Positions 1-8,447 of a stretch of 64,000 nt of DNA are shown here, piece after piece (the first letter of the stretch is position 1; each line of letters begins with the position of its first letter). The DNA is from Gemmatimonadaceae bacterium. GTDB lineage: Bacteria > Gemmatimonadota > Gemmatimonadetes > Gemmatimonadales > Gemmatimonadaceae. The notes under the pieces are model-generated. The model ran no database searches, had not been told where the DNA came from, and worked only from the letters and a program-made list of their open reading frames with translations. A program made the position numbers and the translations under genes. The stretch lies in the NCBI GenBank assembly GCA_025934775.1, contig JAICWO010000001.1, forward strand, positions 124,001-188,000. The letters are read 5' to 3'.

Positions 1-943
1 CGAGCGCCGCGCAGAGGCCGCAGCCGATGCACCGGTCGCGATCGACTTCGATCTCGAACCGGCGGCGCGGGTACACGCCGCCCGGCTGGTCGTAGAAGGC
101 GTCGATGTCCTCGAGCGCCTTGTGTGCGGCGCGATGGCCCTCCTGGATCGTGGCCGCGATGTTCGTGAAGCTGAGCCAATCCTCGGAGCAGCGCGGGCGA
201 ATCAGCACCATCGGCGGCCCTTGCCAGTTCGTCAGCGGGAACTGCTGCAGCGCGTGCATCATCGTCGTCGCCGCGCGCATGTAGATGTTCGCGAAGCCGA
301 GCGAGGCGGCGTCCTGGATCGGGCGCAGGTCGGTGCTGCCGACGTCGACGGCGATGACGAGATCGGCGTCGAGGGCGCCGATCGCGACCGGGAGGTTGTC
401 GATCACCCCGCCGTCGACGCACACGCGCTCGCCCACCTTCCCCGGCGGGAAATAGCCCGGCAGCGCGCACGACGCGTACACCGCGTCCTGCACGTAGACG
501 TTCTGCAACCCCGGCGAGCCCCAGATCACGGGCGAGCCGCGCTCCAGATCCACGGTGTTCACGAGCAGCGGCAGCGGCAGATCCGCGAACGTGCCCGCCG
601 GCACCACGGCGCGGCACAGGTCGCGCAGCGGCTCCTCGAGATAGATCGAGGGTGACCGCATGCGCTCCATGATCATTCCGAAATGATTGATTCTGAATAA
701 GTCGCGCCGCTTGAGCGACTCGGCGCGCGCGGCGAGTTGGTCGGGCGTGTACCCGCCGAGCCGCGCCGCGGCGAGGAGCGCCCCGATACTCGTGCCGGCG
801 TAGCGCGTCGGCACGATGCCGCGCTCCTCGAGCGCCTTCATGACGCCGATGTGCGCAAACCCCTTCATCCCGCCGCCGCCCAGGACGAGCGCGATGCGGC
901 GGTGAGAGGGGGGGGCGGAGGATGCCAAGCCGGAACGGGTCAT
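1..943 (-). CDS. Patatin-like phospholipase with C-terminal ferredoxin-type Cys motif (truncated by window edge)
   Basis: Absent from ORF track because the stop lies outside the window. Minus-strand reading gives MTRSG..RIALVLGGGG.KGFAHIGVMKALEERGIVPTRYAGTSIGALLAA (GGGxxG, GxSxG) and CVDGGVIDNLP (DGG), ending ..RRRFEIEVDRDRCIGCGLCAAL. Confidence 0.85.
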   Translation of the reverse strand, partial: MTRSGLASSAPPSHRRIALVLGGGGMKGFAHIGVMKALEERGIVPTRYAGTSIGALLAAARLGGYTPDQLAARAESLKRRDLFRINHFGMIMERMRSPSIYLEEPLRDLCRAVVPAGTFADLPLPLLVNTVDLERGSPVIWGSPGLQNVYVQDAVYASCALPGYFPPGKVGERVCVDGGVIDNLPVAIGALDADLVIAVDVGSTDLRPIQDAASLGFANIYMRAATTMMHALQQFPLTNWQGPPMVLIRPRCSEDWLSFTNIAATIQEGHRAAHKALEDIDAFYDQPGGVYPRRRFEIEVDRDRCIGCGLCAAL

Positions 944-1001
944 GTCACACGGAGTATCGGTACGCTGATCGCTTGTTCATACACCATGGAGTGGGCCGCG
1001 G

Positions 1002-1415
1002 TCACTGGAGATAGTCGTACAATCCGAGCAGGCCGACCACCGCCCCGCCGACCATGATCACCGTGCCGGGCGTGCCGCCGATGATCGCTCCGGCGATGAG
1101 AGCCGCGACGCCGACCACCATCATCGCCCGCGCCTGCCCGAGATTGGCGCGCGTCGCCATCGCCGGATGGGCCGTCTTGGCCGCGGTACGCGCGTGCACG
1201 CCCGCTTGCATCCCGGTGATCGTCGCGCCCGACAGGGCGGACGGCGCGGGTGTGCGCTCGATCACCATCGACGGAGCCGCCGGAGCGTCAGGCGCGCTGC
1301 CGCGGCTGATCGCGGCGCTCGTATCGAGTGTCGCCGTCGCCGAGAGCTGCGCGTGGACGGGGGCCGCGACGGCCATGGAAAGGCACACCGCGAGCAAACG
1401 AACTGGTAGACGCAT
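1002..1415 (-). CDS. Hypothetical secreted/membrane protein (signal peptide plus C-terminal hydrophobic segments)
   Basis: MRLPVRLLAVCLSMAVAAPVHAQ signal peptide; C-terminal VGVAALIAGAIIGGTPGTVIMVGGAVVGLLGLYDYLQ. Confidence 0.6.
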   Translation of the reverse strand: MRLPVRLLAVCLSMAVAAPVHAQLSATATLDTSAAISRGSAPDAPAAPSMVIERTPAPSALSGATITGMQAGVHARTAAKTAHPAMATRANLGQARAMMVVGVAALIAGAIIGGTPGTVIMVGGAVVGLLGLYDYLQ

Positions 1416-1589
1416 CACTGCTCCTCGTATGGGGGTGCCAACGCCTGCGAAAGAAACGCGCCAGAAAAATGCGCCGCCCCCCTCGCACTGAGTCAATGGT
1501 GGCGGACACACATCGTGCCGCCTAGTGTTACGCGTCGCTCTCACCCCTCACCTTCCGCTTCCGCACATGCTCCCGTCTCCCGCGCTCCG

Positions 1590-2909
1590 ATGACGCGCGA
1601 GCGCACCGACGGCTCGCTCGTTCGCGCGCTCGGCGTGTGGGGACTCGCCGCGAACATCGTCAACATCACGGTGGGCGGCGGGATCTTTCGCTTGCCGACC
1701 GCGGCGTACGAAGCGCTGGGCGGATCGGCGCCGATCGCGTACGTGGTCTGCGCGGTCGCGATGGGGCTCATCGTCATCTGCTTTGCCGAGGCCGGCAGCC
1801 GCGTGTCGCTCACCGGAGGGCTGTACGCGTACGTCGAAGTCGCGTTCGGCCCGTTCGTGGGCTTTCTCGCCGGGGTGATGCTCTGGGCGGGGATCACGGC
1901 CGCCACGGCCGCCGTCTCGTCGTTCTTCGCCGATGCACTCGTCGCGCTCGTGCCATCGCTCGCGGCAAGCGGCGCGCGGTCGGGATTGCTCATCGTGATT
2001 CTCGTCGCGTTGGCGCTGCTCAACATCGCCGGCGTGCGGGGCGCGAATCGGTTCAACGTCGTGATGACCGTCGCCAAGCTGCTGCCGCTGGTGCTGCTGA
2101 TCGTCGTCGGTGCATTCGCGGTGCACGGCGCGAATCTCTCGATCGGGCGCGCGCCGTCGGGCGGACAGCTCGCCCGCGCGTCCGCGGTGTTGATCTTCGC
2201 CTTTCTCGGCGTCGAATCGGCGCTGGTGCCGAGCGGGGAAGTGCGCGAGCCGTCTCGAACCGTGCCGCGCGCGATCTTCATCGCGATGCTCGCGGTGACG
2301 GTGCTCTACCTCGCCGTGCAGATCGTGACGCAAGGCGTGCTCGGGGGCGCGCTCGCCGGCCAGAAGACACCGCTCGCCGAGGCGGCGGCCGTCGTGATGG
2401 GCGGACCGGGGCGCACGCTCATTCTGGTCGGTTCCGTGGTGTCGATGTTCGGTTACGTGAGCGGGATGACGCTCGCGGTGCCGCGGATGCTGTTCGCGTT
2501 CGGGCGCGACGGATTCCTTCCGTCGACACTCGCCGCCGTCCACACGCGATTCAGGACGCCATGGATCGCGATCGCCGTCCAAACGGTGATCGTGATCGTG
2601 CTCGCCGTGTCCGGAAGCTTCGAGAAGCTCGCGATCATCGCGAACGGATCCATCCTGCTCGTCTACGCCGCCTGCTGCGCGGCGGTGCTGCAGCTCCGGC
2701 GCCGCGGCGTCAGCGAGAGCGGCGCGCCGTTCCGCGCGCCGATGGCGGGCGCGGTTCCGATTCTCGCGCTCGCGATCATCGCATGGTTGCTCACGAGCCT
2801 CTCGTTGGGTGAATGGAAGGCGTTGCTGGTGGTGCTCGTCATCGCCATCGCCGTGTACTTGGGGAGTATGCCGTCGCGCCGCGCGACGCGAGCCGCGGTG
2901 GGCGCATGA
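1590..2909 (+). CDS. APC-family amino acid permease
   Basis: Polytopic protein; GIFRLPTAAYEALGG near N-terminus and APC-like TM pattern. Confidence 0.85.
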   Translation: MTRERTDGSLVRALGVWGLAANIVNITVGGGIFRLPTAAYEALGGSAPIAYVVCAVAMGLIVICFAEAGSRVSLTGGLYAYVEVAFGPFVGFLAGVMLWAGITAATAAVSSFFADALVALVPSLAASGARSGLLIVILVALALLNIAGVRGANRFNVVMTVAKLLPLVLLIVVGAFAVHGANLSIGRAPSGGQLARASAVLIFAFLGVESALVPSGEVREPSRTVPRAIFIAMLAVTVLYLAVQIVTQGVLGGALAGQKTPLAEAAAVVMGGPGRTLILVGSVVSMFGYVSGMTLAVPRMLFAFGRDGFLPSTLAAVHTRFRTPWIAIAVQTVIVIVLAVSGSFEKLAIIANGSILLVYAACCAAVLQLRRRGVSESGAPFRAPMAGAVPILALAIIAWLLTSLSLGEWKALLVVLVIAIAVYLGSMPSRRATRAAVGA

Positions 2910-4114
2910 CCGAGCACGCCACGCGGAACGACCCGCTCCTCACGTTCCGATCCGAGTTTCCAATCCTCGAACGATCGACGTATCTCGTCTCGAACTCGCT
3001 CGGCGCGATGCCGCGCGGCGTCCCCGACCGGCTCGCCGAGTACGTGGATCAGTGGGCGGAGCTCGGGGTGCGCGCGTGGGCGAATGGCTGGTGGGAAATG
3101 CCCGTTCGCGTCGGCGACGAGATCGCGCCGTTGATCGGCGCGGCGGCCGGCGAGATCGCGATGCTGCCCAACGTCACGATCGCGCAGACGTCGGTGTTGT
3201 CGGCGCTCGATTATTCGGCCGGCCGCGATACCATCGTCATGACGGAGCTGGATTTTCCGTCGGTGCGGTACGTGTACGACGGACTTGCGACGCGGCTCGG
3301 CGCGCGCGTCGTGGTCGTGTCGAGCGAGGACGGCATCGGCATCGATACGCAGCGCGTGCTCGACGCGATCGACGAGCGCACGCGCCTCGTCGCGATCTCG
3401 CACGTGCTCTTCCAATCGGCGTACATCATGGACGCCGCCGCGATCTGCGCGCGCGCGAAGGAGGTTGGCGCGCTCGTCTCGCTCGATGCGTTCCACTCGG
3501 TGGGCGTGATCCCCGTGGACGTGAAGGCGCTCGGGGTGGACTTTCTGAGCGGCGGCGTGTTGAAGTGGCTGTGCGGTGGACCCGGCGGCGCGTTTCTCTA
3601 TGTGTCGCCCGAGGCGAGCCGCGCGCTCGCACCGTCGTTCACCGGATGGCAGGCGCACGCGCACCCCTTTGCGTTCGCGCCGGAGATGGAGTACGCGGAG
3701 CACGCGTGGCGATGGCTCAACGGCACGCCGCCGATTCCGGCGCTGTTCGCGGCGATCGAGGGGCCGCGCATCGTGCGGCGCGCGGGCATCGACGCGATCC
3801 GCGCGAAGAGCATCCGCCAGACGACGCGCTTGATCGAGCTCGCCGACGCGCGCGGGCATCGCGTCACGGCGCCGCGCGACGCACGCGTCCGCGGCGGGAC
3901 GGTGGCGTTCGACGTTCCGCACGCGTATGGTGTCGCGCAGGCGCTGTTGGCAAACGGCGTGATCGTGGACTACCGGCCGAACGCCGGCATCCGGATCGGG
4001 CCGCACTTCTACACGACGGACGACGAGATCGAGCGTGCGGTCGGGTCGATCGACGACATTCTTCGGGACGAGACATGGCGCGCGTACGAGCACACGAGGA
4101 GCACGGTTACGTGA
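2906..4114 (+). CDS. Aminotransferase class V / kynureninase-like PLP enzyme
   Basis: Kynureninase-like layout: YLVSNSLGAMPRGV, LVSLDAFHSVGVIPVDV, VDFLSGGVLKWLCGGPGGAFLYV (PLP Lys). ATGA overlap with upstream gene. Confidence 0.75.
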   Translation: MTEHATRNDPLLTFRSEFPILERSTYLVSNSLGAMPRGVPDRLAEYVDQWAELGVRAWANGWWEMPVRVGDEIAPLIGAAAGEIAMLPNVTIAQTSVLSALDYSAGRDTIVMTELDFPSVRYVYDGLATRLGARVVVVSSEDGIGIDTQRVLDAIDERTRLVAISHVLFQSAYIMDAAAICARAKEVGALVSLDAFHSVGVIPVDVKALGVDFLSGGVLKWLCGGPGGAFLYVSPEASRALAPSFTGWQAHAHPFAFAPEMEYAEHAWRWLNGTPPIPALFAAIEGPRIVRRAGIDAIRAKSIRQTTRLIELADARGHRVTAPRDARVRGGTVAFDVPHAYGVAQALLANGVIVDYRPNAGIRIGPHFYTTDDEIERAVGSIDDILRDETWRAYEHTRSTVT

Positions 4115-4130
4115 ATATGAATAATAATAT

Positions 4131-4241
4131 CGTCATTCCGAGCGAGCGCAGCGAGTCGAGGAACCTGGGTTCGTCGACCAATGAACCGCCACGCGCCCGG
4201 ATTCCTCGACTCCCTCGCTGCGCTCGGTCGCTCGGAATGAC
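4131..4241. repeat. REP/BIME-like inverted repeat with ATTCCGAGCGAGCGCAGCGAGTCGAGGA-type arms
   Basis: GTCATTCCGAGCGAGCGCAGCGAGTCGAGGAACC ... GGATTCCTCGACTCCCTCGCTGCGCTCGGTCGCTCGGAATGAC; near-complementary arms. Confidence 0.85.
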
Positions 4242-5124
4242 AGCCGCGTGTCTGCTCGGCTTGACGCTGCCGCTCGCGCGACCCGCCCGCGCCCAGACGT
4301 TCACCCGCGCCGATACCGCGGCGCTGCACAAAACCCTCGACGCCATCGCCGCCGCCCATCACGGGGTGCTCGGCTACTCGGTGCTCAACCTCGATACCGG
4401 CGAGCGCATGTCGCTGCGCGGCGACGAGACGTTCCCGACCGCGAGCCTGATCAAGGTCCCGATCCTCGTCACGCTCTACGATCTCGCGCAGAAAAACATG
4501 CTCTCGCTCGACGATCCGCTGACCGTGCTCAAGATCGATCAGGTGCCCGGGAGCGGCGTACTCCAGTTCATGCATCCCGGCATGTCGTTGAGCGTGCACG
4601 ATGCCGCCGCGCTGATGATCATCCTCAGCGACAACACCGCGACGAACCTGCTGCTCGACCGGATCATCATCCGCCGCGTGTGGGAGAAAATGGAAGCGCT
4701 CGGTCTGCCGCACACCAAGGTGCACTCGAAGACCTTTCTCCGAATCTCGAGCGTCGCCATGGACAGCTCGGCGAAGTACGGGCTCGGCGTGAGCACGCCG
4801 AACGAGATGGCGCACCTCTTCGCGCTGCTCGCCGGCGGGCAAGCCGTGAATCCCGCGGCGGACTCGGCCATGCTCGCCATTCTCGCGGACAACGCCGACA
4901 TGGACTCGATGCAGCGCACGATCGATGGCATGAGCGTGCCGCACAAGACCGGCGCCACCGATTCGGTGCGCACGGAATGCGCGCTGTTCCGCTTGCAATC
5001 GCGCGTCGTGGCGTGCGGATTCACGAAGGCCAATCAGGACACGCGCTGGGTGGTCGACAACGAGGCGCAAGTCTCGCTCGGAAAAATCGGCGCCGCGGTC
5101 GTCGCCGCGTGGCCGAAGAAGTAG
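4237..5124 (+). CDS. Class A beta-lactamase-like serine hydrolase (secreted)
   Basis: Signal peptide; SxxK in TASLIKVP, SDN in LSDNTATNLLL, KTG in VPHKTGAT. Start ATG lies inside the right arm of the preceding repeat. Confidence 0.8.
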   Translation: MTAACLLGLTLPLARPARAQTFTRADTAALHKTLDAIAAAHHGVLGYSVLNLDTGERMSLRGDETFPTASLIKVPILVTLYDLAQKNMLSLDDPLTVLKIDQVPGSGVLQFMHPGMSLSVHDAAALMIILSDNTATNLLLDRIIIRRVWEKMEALGLPHTKVHSKTFLRISSVAMDSSAKYGLGVSTPNEMAHLFALLAGGQAVNPAADSAMLAILADNADMDSMQRTIDGMSVPHKTGATDSVRTECALFRLQSRVVACGFTKANQDTRWVVDNEAQVSLGKIGAAVVAAWPKK

Positions 5125-5175
5125 CGCGTCGGTGGTACAGGCTATGCCCTTCCTCCGCGCAGGAGGGGACTTATC

Positions 5176-5583
5176 GTGTCGCTACGTTGCTTGCTCGTGC
5201 TCGCGCTGGTCGCGAGCCTGCCGGGTACCGCCGCCGCGCAATTCACCACTTTCATTCCGCCGCAGACCAAAGTCGCTGATTCGGTGAAGGCGGCCGTCGC
5301 GACGCAGCAGAAGGTGCAGCAGGACAGCATTGCGCAGGCGCAGCTCACGAACATGAAGACGTGGGTCGACTCGGCCGCCGGCGTGACGCCGCCGACCACG
5401 GCCGATTCCGTCGCGAACGCGATCGCCGCGACGAACAGCGCCGACACGGGCGCGTTCCGAAACGGCATGCGCGCGCCCGAGACCGCGAGCGATCTGCCGC
5501 TGCTGGTCGTGATCGGCATCGCCGCGCTCGGACTCGGGACGCTCCTGCTCGGCGGCAGCCGTGCGCCGCGCACACGTGCGTAG
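5176..5583 (+). CDS. Secreted protein with C-terminal sortase-type sorting signal (candidate sortase substrate)
   Basis: Signal peptide MSLRCLLVLALVASLPGTAAAQ; C-terminus RAPETASDLPLLVVIGIAALGLGTLLLGGSRAPRTRA (xPETA, hydrophobic helix, basic tail). Purine-rich AGGAGGGGA upstream of GTG start. Confidence 0.65.
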   Translation: MSLRCLLVLALVASLPGTAAAQFTTFIPPQTKVADSVKAAVATQQKVQQDSIAQAQLTNMKTWVDSAAGVTPPTTADSVANAIAATNSADTGAFRNGMRAPETASDLPLLVVIGIAALGLGTLLLGGSRAPRTRA

Positions 5584-6178
5584 AGCCGTCGGCCTCGCGC
5601 TCTACGTGGGCGGCGGGTTGATGCTCTCGTTCGCCGTCGGGCGGTACGGCGTGGGCGTCGTGCGCGCCGACGAGGCGCGCGCGGCATGGAACGATGCTGA
5701 AGCGCAGGAAGCTGTCGCGCTCGCGCGTTCGGTCGCGCTGCCCCGCGACCGGCGCGAGCCGCTCGTGGACGGCGCACCCGTCGCGCGCCTCGTGATCCCG
5801 AAGCTCGACTTCGACGCGATCGTGCTCGAGGGCGTGGACGGCGACGACCTGAACGCCGGCCCGGGGCACCTGCCCGGCAGCGCATTCCCCGGCGAGCCGG
5901 GCAACGCGATCATCTCCGCGCATCGCGATCGCCACTTCAATCATCTCGATGCGCTCGAGGTCGGCGACACGCTGTTCACGGAATCCGGCGCGCGGCGAAA
6001 CGCGTGGGTCGTGGTGTCGACGCGCGTGCTCGACAAGAACGCGCCGGCGCTGTTCCACATGAAGGACGCGACGCTCACGCTGACGACGTGCTGGCCGATA
6101 CGGTACCTCGGGCCGGCGCCGGATCGGTTGATCGTGACGGCGAAACCGATCGGCGGCCGGTCGACGCCGCGGGCGTAG
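5561..6178 (+). CDS. Sortase family protein (class D-like)
   Basis: N-terminal TM; PVARLVIPKLDFDAIVLEG; IISAHRDRHF (His); LTLTTCWPIRYLGPAPDRLIV (Cys..Arg). Overlaps 3' end of preceding ORF. Confidence 0.85.
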   Translation: MRRAHVRRAVGLALYVGGGLMLSFAVGRYGVGVVRADEARAAWNDAEAQEAVALARSVALPRDRREPLVDGAPVARLVIPKLDFDAIVLEGVDGDDLNAGPGHLPGSAFPGEPGNAIISAHRDRHFNHLDALEVGDTLFTESGARRNAWVVVSTRVLDKNAPALFHMKDATLTLTTCWPIRYLGPAPDRLIVTAKPIGGRSTPRA

Positions 6179-6182
6179 CGTC

Positions 6183-6252
6183 GTCTCGCTTCTCGCTTCT
6201 CGCTTCTCGCTTCTCGCTTCTCGCTTCTCGCGTCTCGAGAGCCGAGACCTGG
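6183..6252. repeat. Heptamer tandem repeat (TTCTCGC, six exact copies plus degenerate flanks)
   Basis: 6190-6231 reads TTCTCGC x6, flanked by GTCTCGC and GTCTCGA/GAGCCGA/GACCTGG in phase. Confidence 0.95.
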
Positions 6253-6270
6253 TCCGGTACATTTCCATTC

Positions 6271-7182
6271 GTGCCCCCCATCCGCCTCCTCCCCGCCCTC
6301 GAATCCGCTGTTCGCGACCACCGGCCCGTTGTCGCGCTCGAGAGCTCGGTGCTCGCGCAGGGACTTCCGATTCCGCAGAACCGCGAAGCCGCGATTGGCA
6401 TGACGAACGCGGTCGCGCGGGCTGGCGCACTGCCGGCGATCACCGCGGTCGTGGCGGGGACGCCGGCGGTCGGGCTCACCGACGACGAGCTGGAGCGATT
6501 CCTTCGGCGTGAGGGCGTGCGCAAAGTCTCGGCGCGCGATCTTCCGGCGGCGGTGCTGAAGCGCGCGGACGGCGCGACGACCGTGGCCGCTTCAATCGCG
6601 CTCGCGTCGGCCGTCGGTATCACAGTCTTCGCGACCGGCGGCATTGGCGGCGTACACCGCGACGCTCCGTACGACGAGTCGGCGGATCTCGCCGAGCTCG
6701 CGCGCACGCCGATGATCGTGGTGTGCGCGGGCGCGAAGTCGATCCTCGATCTCCGCGCCACGTGGGAGCGGCTCGAGAGCATGGGCGTGCCGGTCGTCGG
6801 CTACCGGACCGACGAGCTGCCGGGATTTTTCTCGGCCGAAACGGGCATCAAGCTCGATTGCCGAGTGGACGACGTAGCGGAGATCGTTGGGCTGTACCGG
6901 GCTCACCGCGCGCTCGGCCGAATGCAGTCGATCGTGGTGGTGCAAGCACCGCCGGCGGAGCACGCGCTCGCGCGCGAGCGGGTCGAGTCGGCGGTGGCGC
7001 GGGCCCAAATGGATGCGCGGCGCGACGGCATTACGGGCGCCGCGGTGACCCCGTATTTGCTCGCCGCCGTAACTCGTTTGACGGACGGAAGTTCGCTCGC
7101 GGCAAACCTGGCGCTGCTGGAGCGGAACGCGGCGCTCGCGGGAGAGATTGCAACAATGTATTCCCGCGCGGAAACGCGCTAG
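6271..7182 (+). CDS. psuG: Pseudouridine-5'-phosphate glycosidase
   Basis: PVVALESSVLAQGLPIPQN, VFATGGIGGVHR, VVCAGAKSILDL, ELPGFFSAETGIKL are typical of PsuG. Confidence 0.9.
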   Translation: MPPIRLLPALESAVRDHRPVVALESSVLAQGLPIPQNREAAIGMTNAVARAGALPAITAVVAGTPAVGLTDDELERFLRREGVRKVSARDLPAAVLKRADGATTVAASIALASAVGITVFATGGIGGVHRDAPYDESADLAELARTPMIVVCAGAKSILDLRATWERLESMGVPVVGYRTDELPGFFSAETGIKLDCRVDDVAEIVGLYRAHRALGRMQSIVVVQAPPAEHALARERVESAVARAQMDARRDGITGAAVTPYLLAAVTRLTDGSSLAANLALLERNAALAGEIATMYSRAETR

Positions 7183-7234
7183 CGCGGCGGCGCGATACTA
7201 CCCGGTGAGATCACAGAACAACAACAATTCGGCA

Positions 7235-7264
7235 TTGAACTTCGCCGTGTCGTGATGGTATCAT
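7235..7264 (+). promoter_or_regulatory. Candidate sigma70-type promoter TTGAAC-N18-TATCAT
   Basis: TTGAAC at 7235-7240 and TATCAT at 7259-7264 upstream of the TPR gene. Confidence 0.45.
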
Positions 7265-7298
7265 AGGCATACCCTCATGAGCTGGAGGCTTGCTGACG

Positions 7299-8447
7299 AT
7301 GGCCACCCCGTTCCTGAGTTCTGAAGAGTACGACGAGCGTGCGCATCAGCTCTACAACGAAGGGCAGTTCGATGAGGCGCTCGACGTACTCCGCGAAGGA
7401 CTCACGCTCTATCCGAATTCGGTGGAGTTGCATGTAGGGGTAGGGTACGCCCAGCTTGCGCGCGAAGAGTTCGCTTGGGCTCGCCGCAGCTTCGAGCAGG
7501 CGCTGGTGCTCGAGCCCGAGCACGAAGACGGGCTCGCCGGTCTCGGTGAAACGCTCCTCAAACTCGGCCAGGACGAAGCGGCGCTGCGCTGCTTTCGGCG
7601 CACGTTGGAGCTCGGCTACGCCGATGACATCGATCTCATGCTCCAGATCGGCCGCTCGCTCTTCCGCGAGGGTTCGCTCCGCGAGCGCACCGAGATGTTC
7701 GAGGAAGCGAAAGGTTTCTTCGAGACCGCCGCACAGCAGGTTCCCGATTCGGCGGAAGCGATGGCCTGCATCGGCTACGCGCAGCACCGGCTCGGCGACG
7801 ACGACACGGCGATCGGCTCGCTGCGGCGCGCGCTGCAGCTCGACGGCGACCATGCGGAAGCACGCATCTATCTCGCGAATATTTTGTACGACCAGAGCGA
7901 GTTCGAGGCGGCGCTCTATCATTTCGAGCGCACGAACCCGGACGATCACTGGGACGAGCTGGGCATCTGGCGTCTGATCGAGTTGAAACGCTCGCTCTAT
8001 CGTCTCGAGGAGAACGACCCGGAGCTCAAGCCGTGGGACGACCGCCTCGCGGAGCTTGCCGGCGATCTCGACGATGTGGACACGATTCTCATGGAGCTCG
8101 AGCCGCGCTCCGGCGCGGATACTGCACCGGCCGCTGAAACGGCTCGGGGCCAGCTCGAGCTCTTCGGCTCACTCCTCAGCTCGCTCGTGCAGGAGCGGCA
8201 GGACGACGGCGTGACGCCGGAGCACCAGATCATCGTGTCCGACGGGGCCGAGTTTCAGGGGTCCTGGGAGGAGATCGTGCGCCGCATGCGAGACCAGACG
8301 GGGAATCCCTCGCACTCGATGCAGGAATTCATGAACGGAATGTCGCAGCACGGCTTCCGTCAGACCGGGGTTCGCATCCCGACTCACGACGCGGAGAGCT
8401 TCCTCCGCGGTAGCGCCGTCGCGGGGTTGCTCCGGATCGTCCGGTGA
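7299..8447 (+). CDS. TPR-repeat protein
   Basis: Repeated TPR helices (YNEGQFDEALDVLREGLTLYPNSVELHVGVGYAQLA..); TGGAGG upstream of ATG. Confidence 0.85.
   Translation: MATPFLSSEEYDERAHQLYNEGQFDEALDVLREGLTLYPNSVELHVGVGYAQLAREEFAWARRSFEQALVLEPEHEDGLAGLGETLLKLGQDEAALRCFRRTLELGYADDIDLMLQIGRSLFREGSLRERTEMFEEAKGFFETAAQQVPDSAEAMACIGYAQHRLGDDDTAIGSLRRALQLDGDHAEARIYLANILYDQSEFEAALYHFERTNPDDHWDELGIWRLIELKRSLYRLEENDPELKPWDDRLAELAGDLDDVDTILMELEPRSGADTAPAAETARGQLELFGSLLSSLVQERQDDGVTPEHQIIVSDGAEFQGSWEEIVRRMRDQTGNPSHSMQEFMNGMSQHGFRQTGVRIPTHDAESFLRGSAVAGLLRIVR

Noticed and set aside
2809-5124. 771-aa ORF apparently fusing an upstream region to the beta-lactamase-like domain
   Set aside because: The upstream part is an out-of-frame reading of the kynureninase-like gene; a signal peptide starts at 4237.
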